Shown here piece by piece: positions 54,620-63,441 of a DNA stretch of 64,000 bases. The DNA comes from Paraburkholderia xenovorans LB400. Its GTDB lineage: Bacteria; Pseudomonadota; Gammaproteobacteria; Burkholderiales; Burkholderiaceae. The stretch is from assembly GCF_000013645.1 (NCBI RefSeq), contig NC_007951.1, positions 2,418,001 through 2,482,000 on the forward strand, in the 5' to 3' direction. Position numbers and translations under genes: made by a program. Within the stretch, counting starts at the first letter, position 1. Each line of letters opens with the position of its first letter. The notes under the pieces are model-generated. The model searched no databases, had not been told where the DNA came from, and saw only the letters and a list, made by a program, of their open reading frames with translations.

Positions 54620-54991
54620 ATGAACAACGATCGCCTGCCACGCTCCTGGACGCCCGTTTGCCAGCTCGACGACATCGTGCCTAACACGGGCGTTTGCGCG
54701 CTCGTCAACGGCGAGCAGGTGGCGGTTTTTCACGTGACCAACGGCGCCGGCGATGACAACGGTGACGCTACCGCCACCGTCTACGCGATCGAAAACTTCG
54801 ACCCGGGCTCGCAGGCGGCAGTGCTCTCGCGCGGGCTGATCGGCAGCCTTGGTGAACGCGTCGTGGTCGCCTCGCCGATCTACAAGCATCACTTCGACCT
54901 ACGAACCGGCGAATGCCTGGAAACACCGGCGTATTCCGTCGACGCGTTCGCCGCGCGAGTGGAAAACGGCCAGGTGTGGGTCGCCGTCTGA
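54620..54991 (+). CDS. nirD: Assimilatory nitrite reductase, small subunit
   Basis: This 123-residue Rieske-like NirD has the fold and length of the family: WTPVCQLDDIVPNTGVCALVNGEQVAVFHV, AIENFDPGSQAAVLSRGLIG, ending with SPIYKHHFDLRTGEC. The usual Cys/His cluster ligands of true Rieske proteins are absent, as is normal for NirD. It lies 32 bases after nirB and 42 bases before the nitrate reductase gene, in one operon. Confidence 0.93.
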   Translation: MNNDRLPRSWTPVCQLDDIVPNTGVCALVNGEQVAVFHVTNGAGDDNGDATATVYAIENFDPGSQAAVLSRGLIGSLGERVVVASPIYKHHFDLRTGECLETPAYSVDAFAARVENGQVWVAV

Positions 54992-55033
54992 GCGGCTGAT
55001 CGTCTGAAACCTTTTCGAACCAAGTTGCCCGCC

Positions 55034-58000
55034 ATGTCCTCCACCAGTGTAAAAACCGTGTGCCCCTACTGCGGCGTTGGCTGCGGCATGGTGCTGCACG
55101 TCGAGGACGGCCAGGTGGTGAAAATCTCCGGTGACAAGGAGCACCCGGCCAATTTCGGACGGCTGTGCACGAAGGGCCAGTCGGCGCACGTCGCGTTGCG
55201 CAAGTCGGGACGGCTGGAGGGGGCGTTCGTGCGTCATGCGCGCGGTCGGGACCCGGCGCCGTTGCCCATGACGCAGGCGATCAGCGCCACGGCAGCGCGT
55301 TTGCGCGGCCTGCTCGATGAACATGGGCCGGATGCGCTGTCGTTCTATGTTTCCGGGCAGATGTCGATCGAGGCGCAGTACCTCGTCAACAAGCTCGCCA
55401 AAGGCTTCGTGGGCACCAACAACATCGAATCGAATTCGCGCCTGTGCATGGCGAGCGCGGGCAGCGGCTACAAGCTCTCGCTCGGCGCGGATGGTCCGCC
55501 GGGATCGTACGAAGATATCGACCACGCCGACCTGTTCTTCGTGATCGGCGCGAATATGGCCGACTGTCACCCGATTCTGTTCCTGCGCATGATGGATCGC
55601 GTGAAGGCCGGCGCCAAATTGATCGTGGTCGATCCGCGCCGCAACACGACGGCGGAGAAGGCCGATCTTTTCATGCAGATCAAGCCGGGCACCGATCTCG
55701 CGTTGCTCAATGGCCTGCTGCATCTATTGCACGAAAACGGCCATACGGATGCCGCTTTTATCGCCGAGGCCACCGAAGGCTGGGAGGCGATGCCCGCGTT
55801 TCTCGCCGACTACACGCCGGAGAAAGCCGCGCAGATCACCGGCCTTGCCGTCGAGGATATCCGTGCGGCCGCGCAGATGATCGGCAGCGCCAATGAGTGG
55901 ATCAGTTGCTGGACGATGGGCCTGAATCAAAGCACGCACGGCACATGGCACACCAACGCGATCTGCAATCTGCATCTCGCGACGGGCAAGATCTGCCGGC
56001 GCGGCAGCGGGCCATTTTCGTTGACCGGCCAGCCCAATGCAATGGGCGGCCGCGAAATGGGTTACATGGGGCCGGGTTTGCCGGGCCAGCGTTCGGTGCT
56101 GGTGGAAGAAGACCGCGCGTTTATCGAAGACCTGTGGCGCATTCCAAAGGGCACGCTCAAGCCCGAAGCCGGCAACGGTACGATCGACATGTTCACGCGC
56201 ATGGCGGCGGGCGAGATCAAGGCGTGCTGGATCATCTGCACGAATCCGGTGGCGAGCGTAGCGAATCGTCAGAACGCGATCGACGGATTGCGCGCGGCGC
56301 AACTCGTGATCGCGCAAGACGCTTTCCTCGACACCGAGACCAACCGTTACGCCGACGTGCTATTGCCCGGCGCGCTCTGGGCCGAAGCGGAAGGCGTGAT
56401 GATCAACTCGGAGCGCAATCTCACGCTGATGCAAAAGGGCGTCGAGCCGCCGGGCGCCGCGCTGCCGGACTGGCAGATCATCGCGCGTATCGCCTGCGAA
56501 ATGGGTTACGCAGAAGGCTTCACCTACGCGAGCGCCGAGGAAGTTTTCGCGGAAATCACCCGCGTGTCGAATCCGAAAACGGGCTATGACCTGCGCGGTG
56601 CGAGCCATCGCCGGTTGAAGGAAACGCCGTTGCAGTGGCCGCTTGCATCGGACGAATCAGCGGAGCGCAATCCGGTTCGCTATCTCAACGACGGCGTGAG
56701 CCAGACACTCAAGGAACTGGCGGACGGCAGCCGTCCGCGGCTTGTTTTTCCCACGGCGAGCTGCAAGGCGGTGTTCTTCGCGCGTGCTTATGCAGCGCCG
56801 GCCGAATTGCCGGATCGTGAATTTCCGATCGTGCTGAATACGGGCCGCTTGCAGCATCAATGGCACACCATGACCAAGACCGGCAAGGTCGCGATGCTCA
56901 ACAAGCTGAACCCGGCGCCGTTCGTCGAGATTCATCCCGAAGATGCCACCACGCTTGGTATCAAGGCACAGGACCCGGTGGAGATCCGTTCGCGCCGGGG
57001 CCGCGCGGTGTTGCCGGCCGTCGTGACCGAACGCGTGAGCGCGGGCAGTTGCTTTGCGCCGATGCACTGGAACGATGTATTTGGCGACGACCTGTGCATC
57101 AACGCCGTGACGAGCGATGCCGTCGACCCGATCTCGCAGCAGCCCGAACTCAAGTTCTGCGCGGTCGCGTTGAGTCCGGTGGCGGCGGACAGCAGGCAGC
57201 CGCTTCTGACTGACGACGATGCAACGATCACCGATGCATCCGTGGCGGTTGCCGTCAGCGCGGCGCCCGGGAACACCGTATCGGCAAGCGCCGAGGATCT
57301 GGATATGCCCCGTATAGATGCACTCACGAGCCTGTTGCAGCTGCCGCCGACACCCGCGCCGTCATTCAACGATCAGCAGCGGCTCTACCTCGCCGGCTTC
57401 GTCAGCGGACTGCGTTCAGCGGAAGCAAAAGGTATCGACAGCACGCCGGTTCTGCCCGGCAACGCGCCGTTCGATACGACCAGCCGTCTGTACGTGGATG
57501 GCTTGCTTGCCGGTCTGTATAGCCGCAGCGCGATGGTTCCCGCCGCGTCGGCCCCTACGCTTGCGGTGTCGCATGCGGAGACGTCGCACGCATCCGGCGT
57601 GCGGATCGTGCGCGCACGTCCCAAGGTCACACTGCTGTGGGCCTCGCAAACCGGTAACACCGAGTCGCTGACCGAAGGCTATGCCACCCGTCTGATGGAA
57701 TCGGGGTTTGAAATCCGCACGTCGTGCATGGCGGATTATCCGGCTTCGGCGCTCGCCAAAGCCCAATACGTGCTGCTGATGACAAGCACCTTCGGCGATG
57801 GCGACCCACCCGACAACGCACAAAGTTTCTGGACGCAATTGAGCGGCGAGGGCGCGCCCCGGCTCGACGGCGTGCGCTTCGCGGTGCTCGCGCTCGGCGA
57901 TCGCAACTATGACCAGTTCTGCGGTCACGGCCGCCGTCTCGACGAGCGGCTCGCCGGGCAAGGCGCGCAGCGGCTGATGGATCGCGTCGATTGCGATAGC

Positions 58001-59239
58001 GAGTATCAGGCAAGCGCGGACGCGTGGCTCGAACGCATCATCGTGCGGATCAAGGAAGAAGATGCCGCGCTGTATGCCGTGCCGGCGGGTGGCATGGTCA
58101 ACGCCGTGGTGCCGGGCACGGTGCCGACCAAAACGCGGCCGGCCGCCTCGCGGCTCGTCAGCAATCTGCGCCTGAACAAGCAGGGCGCGGCGAAAGATAC
58201 GCGCTACGTCTCGCTGCATACGGGCGACTCGGGGCTCGAATACGAAGCGGGCGACGCGCTCGGTGTCTGGCCGAGCAACTGTCCCGAACTGGTCGATGAA
58301 TTGATCGGCCTGAGCGGTCTGCACGCGGACGCCGCGGTAAACGTGGCGGGCGCCGGAGAGATGCGTCTTGCCGATGCGCTCGGCAAGCACTACGAGATCG
58401 CGCGGCCGAATCCGGACCTGCTTGCGTTTGTCGCCGCGCGCAGCAATAACGGCGCGCTGCGTGATCTGCTGGCGCCGGATCGCAAGGCCGACCTCAAACA
58501 ATGGTTGTGGGGCCAGCAGATTGCCGACGTGCTGCATGAATTTCCAGTGAGTCTCACGGCAAGCGAATTAACCGGCATGCTCAAGCGTCTGCAACCCCGG
58601 CTGTATTCGATTGCATCGAGCCCGAAAGCGCATGCCGGCGAAGTTCATCTGACGGTTGCCGCTGTGCGTTACAGCAACGGCCGCCGTCATCGCAAAGGCG
58701 TCTCGTCGACTTTTCTCGCCGACCGCGCGGGCGATGTCAACGTGCCCGTGTTCGTGCAGAAGTCCGCACACTTTCGTCCTCCTCACGGTTCGGAAACGCC
58801 GATGATCATGGTCGGCCCCGGCACCGGCGTTGCACCGTTTCGCGGCTTTCTGCACGAGCGGCGTGCACGTGGCGACACTGGACGCAACTGGCTGTTCTTC
58901 GGCGAGCAGCACGCCGCCTCTGATTTCTACTATCGCGACGAACTCGAATCGATGCGCGACAGCGGTGTGCTGACCCGGCTCGACGTCGCCTTTTCACGCG
59001 ACCAGGCGGACAAGGTCTACGTGCAGGACCGCATGCGCGAGCAGGGTGCGCAGTTGTGGGCATGGCTCGAAGACGGGGCGCATTTCTATGTGTGCGGTGA
59101 CGCCAACCGGATGGCGAAAGATGTCGATGCGGCGCTTAAGGAAGTGGTCGCGCGACACGGCGGCATGAGCGACGACAAGGCACTCGAATACGTGAGCCGC
59201 CTCGCGCAGGAAAAGCGCTACGCGCGCGATGTTTATTGA
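55034..59239 (+). CDS. Fused assimilatory nitrate reductase and CysJ-like flavoprotein
   Basis: This 1401-residue protein joins two enzymes. Residues 1 to about 720 are a NasA-type molybdopterin nitrate reductase with a 4Fe-4S site (C10, C13, C17, C45), a molybdopterin domain and a C-terminal molydop-binding part (LNTGRLQHQWHTMTKTGK, about 600). After a linker (about 720-860) comes a CysJ-like reductase: flavodoxin ASQTGNTESLTEGYA (about 868), FAD site RLYSIASSP (about 1188) and NADPH site MVGPGTGVAPFRGFL (about 1257). The fusion lets one chain take electrons from NADPH through FAD and FMN to nitrate, without a NasC or ferredoxin partner. The ATG at 55034 starts right before the cluster motif. 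Confidence 0.92.
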   Translation: MSSTSVKTVCPYCGVGCGMVLHVEDGQVVKISGDKEHPANFGRLCTKGQSAHVALRKSGRLEGAFVRHARGRDPAPLPMTQAISATAARLRGLLDEHGPDALSFYVSGQMSIEAQYLVNKLAKGFVGTNNIESNSRLCMASAGSGYKLSLGADGPPGSYEDIDHADLFFVIGANMADCHPILFLRMMDRVKAGAKLIVVDPRRNTTAEKADLFMQIKPGTDLALLNGLLHLLHENGHTDAAFIAEATEGWEAMPAFLADYTPEKAAQITGLAVEDIRAAAQMIGSANEWISCWTMGLNQSTHGTWHTNAICNLHLATGKICRRGSGPFSLTGQPNAMGGREMGYMGPGLPGQRSVLVEEDRAFIEDLWRIPKGTLKPEAGNGTIDMFTRMAAGEIKACWIICTNPVASVANRQNAIDGLRAAQLVIAQDAFLDTETNRYADVLLPGALWAEAEGVMINSERNLTLMQKGVEPPGAALPDWQIIARIACEMGYAEGFTYASAEEVFAEITRVSNPKTGYDLRGASHRRLKETPLQWPLASDESAERNPVRYLNDGVSQTLKELADGSRPRLVFPTASCKAVFFARAYAAPAELPDREFPIVLNTGRLQHQWHTMTKTGKVAMLNKLNPAPFVEIHPEDATTLGIKAQDPVEIRSRRGRAVLPAVVTERVSAGSCFAPMHWNDVFGDDLCINAVTSDAVDPISQQPELKFCAVALSPVAADSRQPLLTDDDATITDASVAVAVSAAPGNTVSASAEDLDMPRIDALTSLLQLPPTPAPSFNDQQRLYLAGFVSGLRSAEAKGIDSTPVLPGNAPFDTTSRLYVDGLLAGLYSRSAMVPAASAPTLAVSHAETSHASGVRIVRARPKVTLLWASQTGNTESLTEGYATRLMESGFEIRTSCMADYPASALAKAQYVLLMTSTFGDGDPPDNAQSFWTQLSGEGAPRLDGVRFAVLALGDRNYDQFCGHGRRLDERLAGQGAQRLMDRVDCDSEYQASADAWLERIIVRIKEEDAALYAVPAGGMVNAVVPGTVPTKTRPAASRLVSNLRLNKQGAAKDTRYVSLHTGDSGLEYEAGDALGVWPSNCPELVDELIGLSGLHADAAVNVAGAGEMRLADALGKHYEIARPNPDLLAFVAARSNNGALRDLLAPDRKADLKQWLWGQQIADVLHEFPVSLTASELTGMLKRLQPRLYSIASSPKAHAGEVHLTVAAVRYSNGRRHRKGVSSTFLADRAGDVNVPVFVQKSAHFRPPHGSETPMIMVGPGTGVAPFRGFLHERRARGDTGRNWLFFGEQHAASDFYYRDELESMRDSGVLTRLDVAFSRDQADKVYVQDRMREQGAQLWAWLEDGAHFYVCGDANRMAKDVDAALKEVVARHGGMSDDKALEYVSRLAQEKRYARDVY

Positions 59240-59439
59240 TAGCCGGACCGTTTCAGGCGCCACGCGCGCAGTTGACATTTCAAGGTTTCAAAGAGTACGC
59301 AGTAAAGCTTCAGAAGACAGAGCCGGATGGCATGGAGGTTGCATGTTCATACCGGTTTTCAACATCGTGATCATTCCGGTGCGTAGCGCATGGCGCGATC
59401 TGCCGGATAGTCGAAAAATCAGCATTGTGAGGATATCTG

Positions 59440-60807
59440 ATGAAAAACGTGATGAGCTCCCTAAAGAGCGGGGACTGGCGCGCGCTGGTGGCGTGTTTCC
59501 TCTATTTCGACACCGGCTTTACCGTCTGGGTCCTGTATGGACCGCTCGCGCCGTTCATCAGCAAGAGCATTGCAATGACGCCCGCGCAACAAGGTTTGCT
59601 GGTGGCGGTGCCGGTGCTCTCGGCCGCGATACTGCGCGTCACGCTCGGTAATCTTTATCAGTCCGCGCACGGCAAGCGCATTGCGTTGATGGGCGTGCTG
59701 CTTTCGGCAGTGCCGACCATCGTGCTGCCGTTGATGCCGTCTGTGCCGTCGTACACCGTGCTGCTGGTGCTCGGCGTATTCCTCGGTGTCGGCGGTGCGA
59801 GTTTCGCCGTGGCGCTGCCGATGGCCGGCAGCAACTATCCGCCGAAGGTGCAGGGTCTGGTGTTGGGCCTCGCCGCGGCCGGCAATATCGGCGCGGTGCT
59901 CGACGGCTTCCTGTTCCCGCAACTGGCCACGCATTACGGCTGGCAGATGGCCGCCGGCGGCGCACTGCCGCTGCTCGCGATCGCGGCGATCACGCTGTAT
60001 TTCTGGGCCAACGATTCCGGCGTGAAATCGGGCAGCGTGCTGCGCGCATTCGGCAGCTTTACGGTGACGCTGGTCGGATTGATCGTGCTGGTGCTGCTCG
60101 TCGAAGCGGGCATGTTCGGCTCCGGCAAGACCGGTGTGCTGCTGTTGCCCGTGATCGGCGCCTTGCTGGCTATCGCGGTGCTGCCCAAGCGCTATCGCGC
60201 GGTGCTGGCCGAACGTGACACGTGGGCGATCATGCTGGTGTACAGCATTACGTTCGGTGGTTTTGTCGGCATGTCCTCGTACGTTTCGCTGCTTCTCACC
60301 AACCTCTATCAGCTCTCGAAGATCGACGCGGGTCTCTTCATGGCGCTGCTCGCCGCAACGGGCGCGATGGTGCGTCCGCTCGGCGGCCTGATCGCCGACA
60401 AGGTGTCCGGTGTGCGCGCGCTGACTTTCCTGCTCGCGATCATCTCGTTGTGCGACTTCGTGTTCGCCGCAGCCATGCCTGCAATGGCGGGCGGCATTGC
60501 GCTGCTGTTGGTCCTGTATGTGGCCTTCGGTCTCGGCAACGGCGCGACCTTCCAGTTGGTGCCGCATCGCTGGGCCGGCCGCACGGGGCTGATGTCGGGC
60601 ATTGTCGGCGCCGCGGGCGGCATCGGCGGATTCTATCTGCCGGTCGTGATGGGTATCGCGAAGGAAAGCACGGGCAGCTATCAGATGGGCTTTGCGACGT
60701 TCGGCGTGCTGGCCGCATGCGCGTTCCTCGCGATCGTCGCGCTGCGCCGTCCGTGGATGGCGTGGTCGATGCACTCCGGCGTGATGCATGCGCACGCAAC
60801 GGAGTAG
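59440..60807 (+). CDS. Nitrate/nitrite transporter (NarK/NasA type MFS)
   Basis: This 455-residue inner-membrane protein has about twelve hydrophobic segments and the NarK-type nitrate signatures. The N-terminal part is ALVACFLYFDTGFTVWVLYGPLAPF, with an Arg in the nitrate-binding helix. GVGGASFAVALPMAGSNYPP and GLGNGATFQLVPHRW are the two glycine-rich nitrate signature motifs. It should import nitrate for the reductase encoded just upstream. A GTGAGGAT site precedes the ATG; a 200-base gap separates it from the reductase gene, so a secondary promoter is possible. Confidence 0.92.
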   Translation: MKNVMSSLKSGDWRALVACFLYFDTGFTVWVLYGPLAPFISKSIAMTPAQQGLLVAVPVLSAAILRVTLGNLYQSAHGKRIALMGVLLSAVPTIVLPLMPSVPSYTVLLVLGVFLGVGGASFAVALPMAGSNYPPKVQGLVLGLAAAGNIGAVLDGFLFPQLATHYGWQMAAGGALPLLAIAAITLYFWANDSGVKSGSVLRAFGSFTVTLVGLIVLVLLVEAGMFGSGKTGVLLLPVIGALLAIAVLPKRYRAVLAERDTWAIMLVYSITFGGFVGMSSYVSLLLTNLYQLSKIDAGLFMALLAATGAMVRPLGGLIADKVSGVRALTFLLAIISLCDFVFAAAMPAMAGGIALLLVLYVAFGLGNGATFQLVPHRWAGRTGLMSGIVGAAGGIGGFYLPVVMGIAKESTGSYQMGFATFGVLAACAFLAIVALRRPWMAWSMHSGVMHAHATE

Positions 60808-60910
60808 TGGTGTGGCGTGGAGCGGAGTAGCGCTCCCGATCCGGCCGCCGCATTGACGCGGAAGCCGGGTCACACGCAACGGAGCCGATCAACCATCACC
60901 AGAAGTTGAC

Positions 60911-61585
60911 ATGAGCATCACGACAGAACGGGTTCAGGCGCCACCGTCCGACGCGGACGTTTCCAGCGAGGTGTTGAGCTCGTTGATCAACATGGCGGGG
61001 CGTCAGCGGATGCTCTCGCAGCGCATTGTGTTGAAAGCGATGCTGGCATTCCAGCAGTTCGACGGTGCGCTCGCGATCGCGCGCGACACGTTGAACACGT
61101 TCGCCGACAGTCATACGGCGCTGACGCAAGGCCGCGACGGCTTACCCGGACTGTTCTCTCCGGCGCTGCGCGATGCATTTCACGGCAGTGGGCAAGTGGC
61201 CGCGAAGATCACCGAATTTATCGCGCTGGCTTCGGCCGCGCTGGAGGCGATCGGGCGTGCGTCGCCGCGCGCGGACGATGCATTGAAGGCGCTGGTCGAT
61301 TCCGTCGATCCGTTGCTGACGCATCTGCACGGCGTCACGGCCGTCTACGAGCAGGAGAGCCGGCGGATAGCGCGCTTGCAGAAGAAAGAGCAGCAGCAAC
61401 TGATCGAACGGATCAAGGCGATCGCGAAAGAAGCGCACATCGTTTCGTTCAACGGACAGATCGTGGCGAGCCGCGCGCACGTGACCGGGCGCGAATTCGC
61501 CGTGGTGGCCGGCGTGATGACGACGATCACGAAAGAACTGGAGGCCGTAGTGAGCGCGTTCGTAAAGAAGACCTCGGCGGGGTGA
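60911..61585 (+). CDS. Soluble nitrate-sensor-like protein with truncated chemoreceptor tip
   Basis: This 224-residue protein has no signal peptide or membrane segment. Residues about 20-150 match the PilJ/NarX-type N-terminal helical sensor domain, including the P-box-like nitrate motif INMAGRQRMLSQR (26-38). Residues about 165-215 resemble the signalling hairpin tip of methyl-accepting chemotaxis proteins (AKEAHIVSFNGQIVASRAHVTGREFAVVA), but shortened. It lies about 100 bases after the nitrate transporter gene. A nitrate-responsive regulatory role is suggested by motif and context. How it signals is unknown. Confidence 0.75.
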   Translation: MSITTERVQAPPSDADVSSEVLSSLINMAGRQRMLSQRIVLKAMLAFQQFDGALAIARDTLNTFADSHTALTQGRDGLPGLFSPALRDAFHGSGQVAAKITEFIALASAALEAIGRASPRADDALKALVDSVDPLLTHLHGVTAVYEQESRRIARLQKKEQQQLIERIKAIAKEAHIVSFNGQIVASRAHVTGREFAVVAGVMTTITKELEAVVSAFVKKTSAG

Positions 61586-61646
61586 AGCACGCGGCGCGGC
61601 GATATTGCCGTATGCTTGGCGTTTTCCGGAACGTCGGGCAAATGTA

Positions 61647-62135
61647 ATGACCAACTGGTGGCAGGTGGTGTGGGGAACTGCACGCGCAGAATTCTCCGAT
61701 CTCGGCAGCGCGGCCGACGTCACGCAGGTGCTGATGCGCCTCGGACTCGCATTGATACTCGGCGGCATACTCGGATTCGAGCGTGAGATGTCACGGCGCG
61801 ACGCCGGCATGCGCACGCATATGATGGTGTCGGTCGGCGCGGCCTTGTTCGTGGTCGTGCCGCTGCAGGCCGGTTTCTCGCAGGACAATATGAGCCGGGT
61901 GCTGCAAGGCCTCGTGTCCGGAGTCGGTTTTCTCGGCGCGGGCGCGATCATCAAGCTCAGTGCGGAGCGCGAGGTGCGTGGGCTGACTACGGCGGCGAGC
62001 TTGTGGTTGAGCGCGGGCGTCGGCGTGGCGGCGGGGTTGGGGCGCGAAGCTACGGCGATTCTCAGCGTGGCGATTGCGCTTGCTATTCTGTCGAGCGCGC
62101 GGCTGTTCAAGAGTCGCGAGGGGGAGGAGAAGTAG
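61647..62135 (+). CDS. MgtC/SapB-family membrane protein
   Basis: This 162-residue inner-membrane protein has about four hydrophobic segments and the MgtC core: RLGLALILGGILGFEREMSRRDAGMRTHMMVSVGAALF, then GVGFLGAGAIIKLSAEREVRGLTTAASLWLSAGVGVAAGLG. MgtC of pathogens affects ATP synthase and intramacrophage growth; this short form lacks the C-terminal ACT-like domain. The start at 61647 fits the family; an upstream open frame from 61605 has no ribosome site. It is a single gene on the edge of a lower-GC tail. Confidence 0.85.
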   Translation: MTNWWQVVWGTARAEFSDLGSAADVTQVLMRLGLALILGGILGFEREMSRRDAGMRTHMMVSVGAALFVVVPLQAGFSQDNMSRVLQGLVSGVGFLGAGAIIKLSAEREVRGLTTAASLWLSAGVGVAAGLGREATAILSVAIALAILSSARLFKSREGEEK

Positions 62136-62284
62136 GGCGAAATTTTACTGGTTGGCCCGCAGCGTGTTGTCGGGCTGGTTGGTTTGGACGCTCGCGCCGG
62201 GCTTGTTGTTGGGTGCTTGTGCGAGCGAAGCGGTCTGCGTGCAGAGGATGGGTGAGTGTGGCTCGACGGCGCTATTTGGCGTGC

Positions 62285-62686
62285 TCAAAAATTTCCACGC
62301 CCGTCTTTTCCAGAGAGAATTAATCTAGCCAGGTTTCCTCGAAACGGCTCGGGCAGCAATACGCCTTTGGAGAACATCGTCCGCACGGTCGCACATGTAT
62401 CTGTATTGCTTGCAGTCCTTAAATTGACCAGGTTATGCAAAAATGTATTCGACTCATCTGCTGGAAGCGATGCCGCGACCTTGAGGAGCGCCTCTTTGGC
62501 GTTTTCCTGTGACACGAGGACAAACGGCAGATTGTCGAGTCGAGCATTGATCGCCGACTTGGTAATAGAAAAAAATGCCTTCCTCTCAGTATCGGTTAGC
62601 GACTCAAGGAGCGGGAATGTACGAGAACTGAAGTCAGTTATTGACATTCTTCCTGTTACGAAGTCGCTGCATTCCTTGTCGTTCAA
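62285..62686 (-). CDS. Hypothetical protein, 3' part of an apparently frameshifted gene
   Basis: This 133-codon frame begins with a TTG overlapping the stop of the frame upstream. Its C-terminal part (NLRTASNTDTCATVRTMFSKGVLLPEPFRGNLARLILSG) is clearly similar to the gene at 63442 (SLKTASDEDACATARTLYSKGNALPEPYRGHIARLLLTG). In that paralogue the region is continuous with sequence that here lies in the upstream frame. The simplest reading is one gene broken by a -1 shift. The product is unrecognised; GC content is lower than in the rest of the window. Confidence 0.55.
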   Translation of the reverse strand: MNDKECSDFVTGRMSITDFSSRTFPLLESLTDTERKAFFSITKSAINARLDNLPFVLVSQENAKEALLKVAASLPADESNTFLHNLVNLRTASNTDTCATVRTMFSKGVLLPEPFRGNLARLILSGKDGRGNF

Positions 62687-63024
62687 TCCATCCAGTATTT
62701 TCTTAACGGCATGTACGCCTCAAGTACAGCGGTTGGAAGCCGAGCCATTCCTTCCGCGCCCAGCCGACCGACTAGATTGATTTGGTCCGCAGGACTCGTG
62801 GAATTGCGGGCACTCTCAAGTTTCTTGTTTTGCGCAAGCCATTGATTGAAGTTCACCGTCTCGCGATACGCGGCCGATGATGTCGAAAAAGAATTCGTCG
62901 TGGCAGCGGCGACCGGTGTCTTTTCTACAGCATTCTCTGGCGCCGGATGCGAACCACGAAAAAATACCGCCGTGGTACAGATAACTACTGCAGTACCGAA
63001 TAGGAATTTCGTCGTTGATTTCAT
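62683..63024 (-). CDS. Hypothetical membrane-anchored protein, 5' part of an apparently frameshifted gene
   Basis: This 113-codon frame starts with a short basic N-terminus and one hydrophobic segment (TKFLFGTAVVICTTAVFF, about residues 5-22), then a Thr/Ala/Ser-rich region and a soluble part. The end PLRKYWMD departs from the paralogue at 63442, whose sequence continues as NKIIASLDAHTCS. Reading -1 at an AAAA run (near 62710) gives KILDGLNDKECS, restoring similarity and joining the downstream frame. So it may be a pseudogene or a programmed frameshift. No family is recognised. Confidence 0.55.
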   Translation of the reverse strand: MKSTTKFLFGTAVVICTTAVFFRGSHPAPENAVEKTPVAAATTNSFSTSSAAYRETVNFNQWLAQNKKLESARNSTSPADQINLVGRLGAEGMARLPTAVLEAYMPLRKYWMD

Positions 63025-63441
63025 TTTGTAGTCCGATCACTCGCTGCGCGCCTTTCGGAGGATTGAGCAAGCCCCTAATTTATCGTTCGAGCGCGTTTTT
63101 GGGTGTGTGCAGAGATGATCCAGAAAATGCCGCACGGCCGTCTATCAGAAACATCTGCAATAGAGCCAGGAATTGTCAGTGCTTATCAGGCGATGCGCAC
63201 ACGCACGCAAGGGCGCGGAGCGCCTACACCGCAGATTGAGTCGGACAACGGTTGCCCAATCTTTTCCATGACATCACGTCGACTCCCGTCGCTGTCTACA
63301 TAGTGCCGGCCGTCGGTATGCTCGCATTAATTACCCGGTCGAGGTAATCGAATAACAAAAAAGGAGCGAATTATTAGATAGTCCTGAGTTGCCGGGTCAA
63401 TCCGTGGAAAGTAATCAAGATTTATATGGGAAATATTGTCA
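63025..63441. other. Intergenic stretch between the two paralogous unknown genes
   Basis: About 417 bases of lower-GC sequence. A 66-codon plus-strand frame (63103-63303) has no clear ribosome site or family match. The region presumably carries the promoter of the 62285-63024 unit; nothing else is evident. Confidence 0.35.

Noticed and set aside
59270..59299. TTGACA-like promoter before the nitrate transporter gene
   Set aside because: The -35 hexamer is good, but no acceptable -10 is found at 16-18 bp spacing. Only the possibility of a secondary promoter is noted.
62150..62328. Lipoprotein-like frame (hydrophobic run ending LLLGACASE) downstream of the MgtC gene
   Set aside because: It contains a lipobox-like LLGAC, but there is no ribosome site or proper start (only TTG or GTG codons), and it overlaps the 3' end of the gene at 62285. 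Left out for lack of support.
63103..63303. 66-codon plus-strand frame
   Set aside because: No ribosome site or recognisable domain; it lies in the promoter-side spacer of the minus-strand genes.
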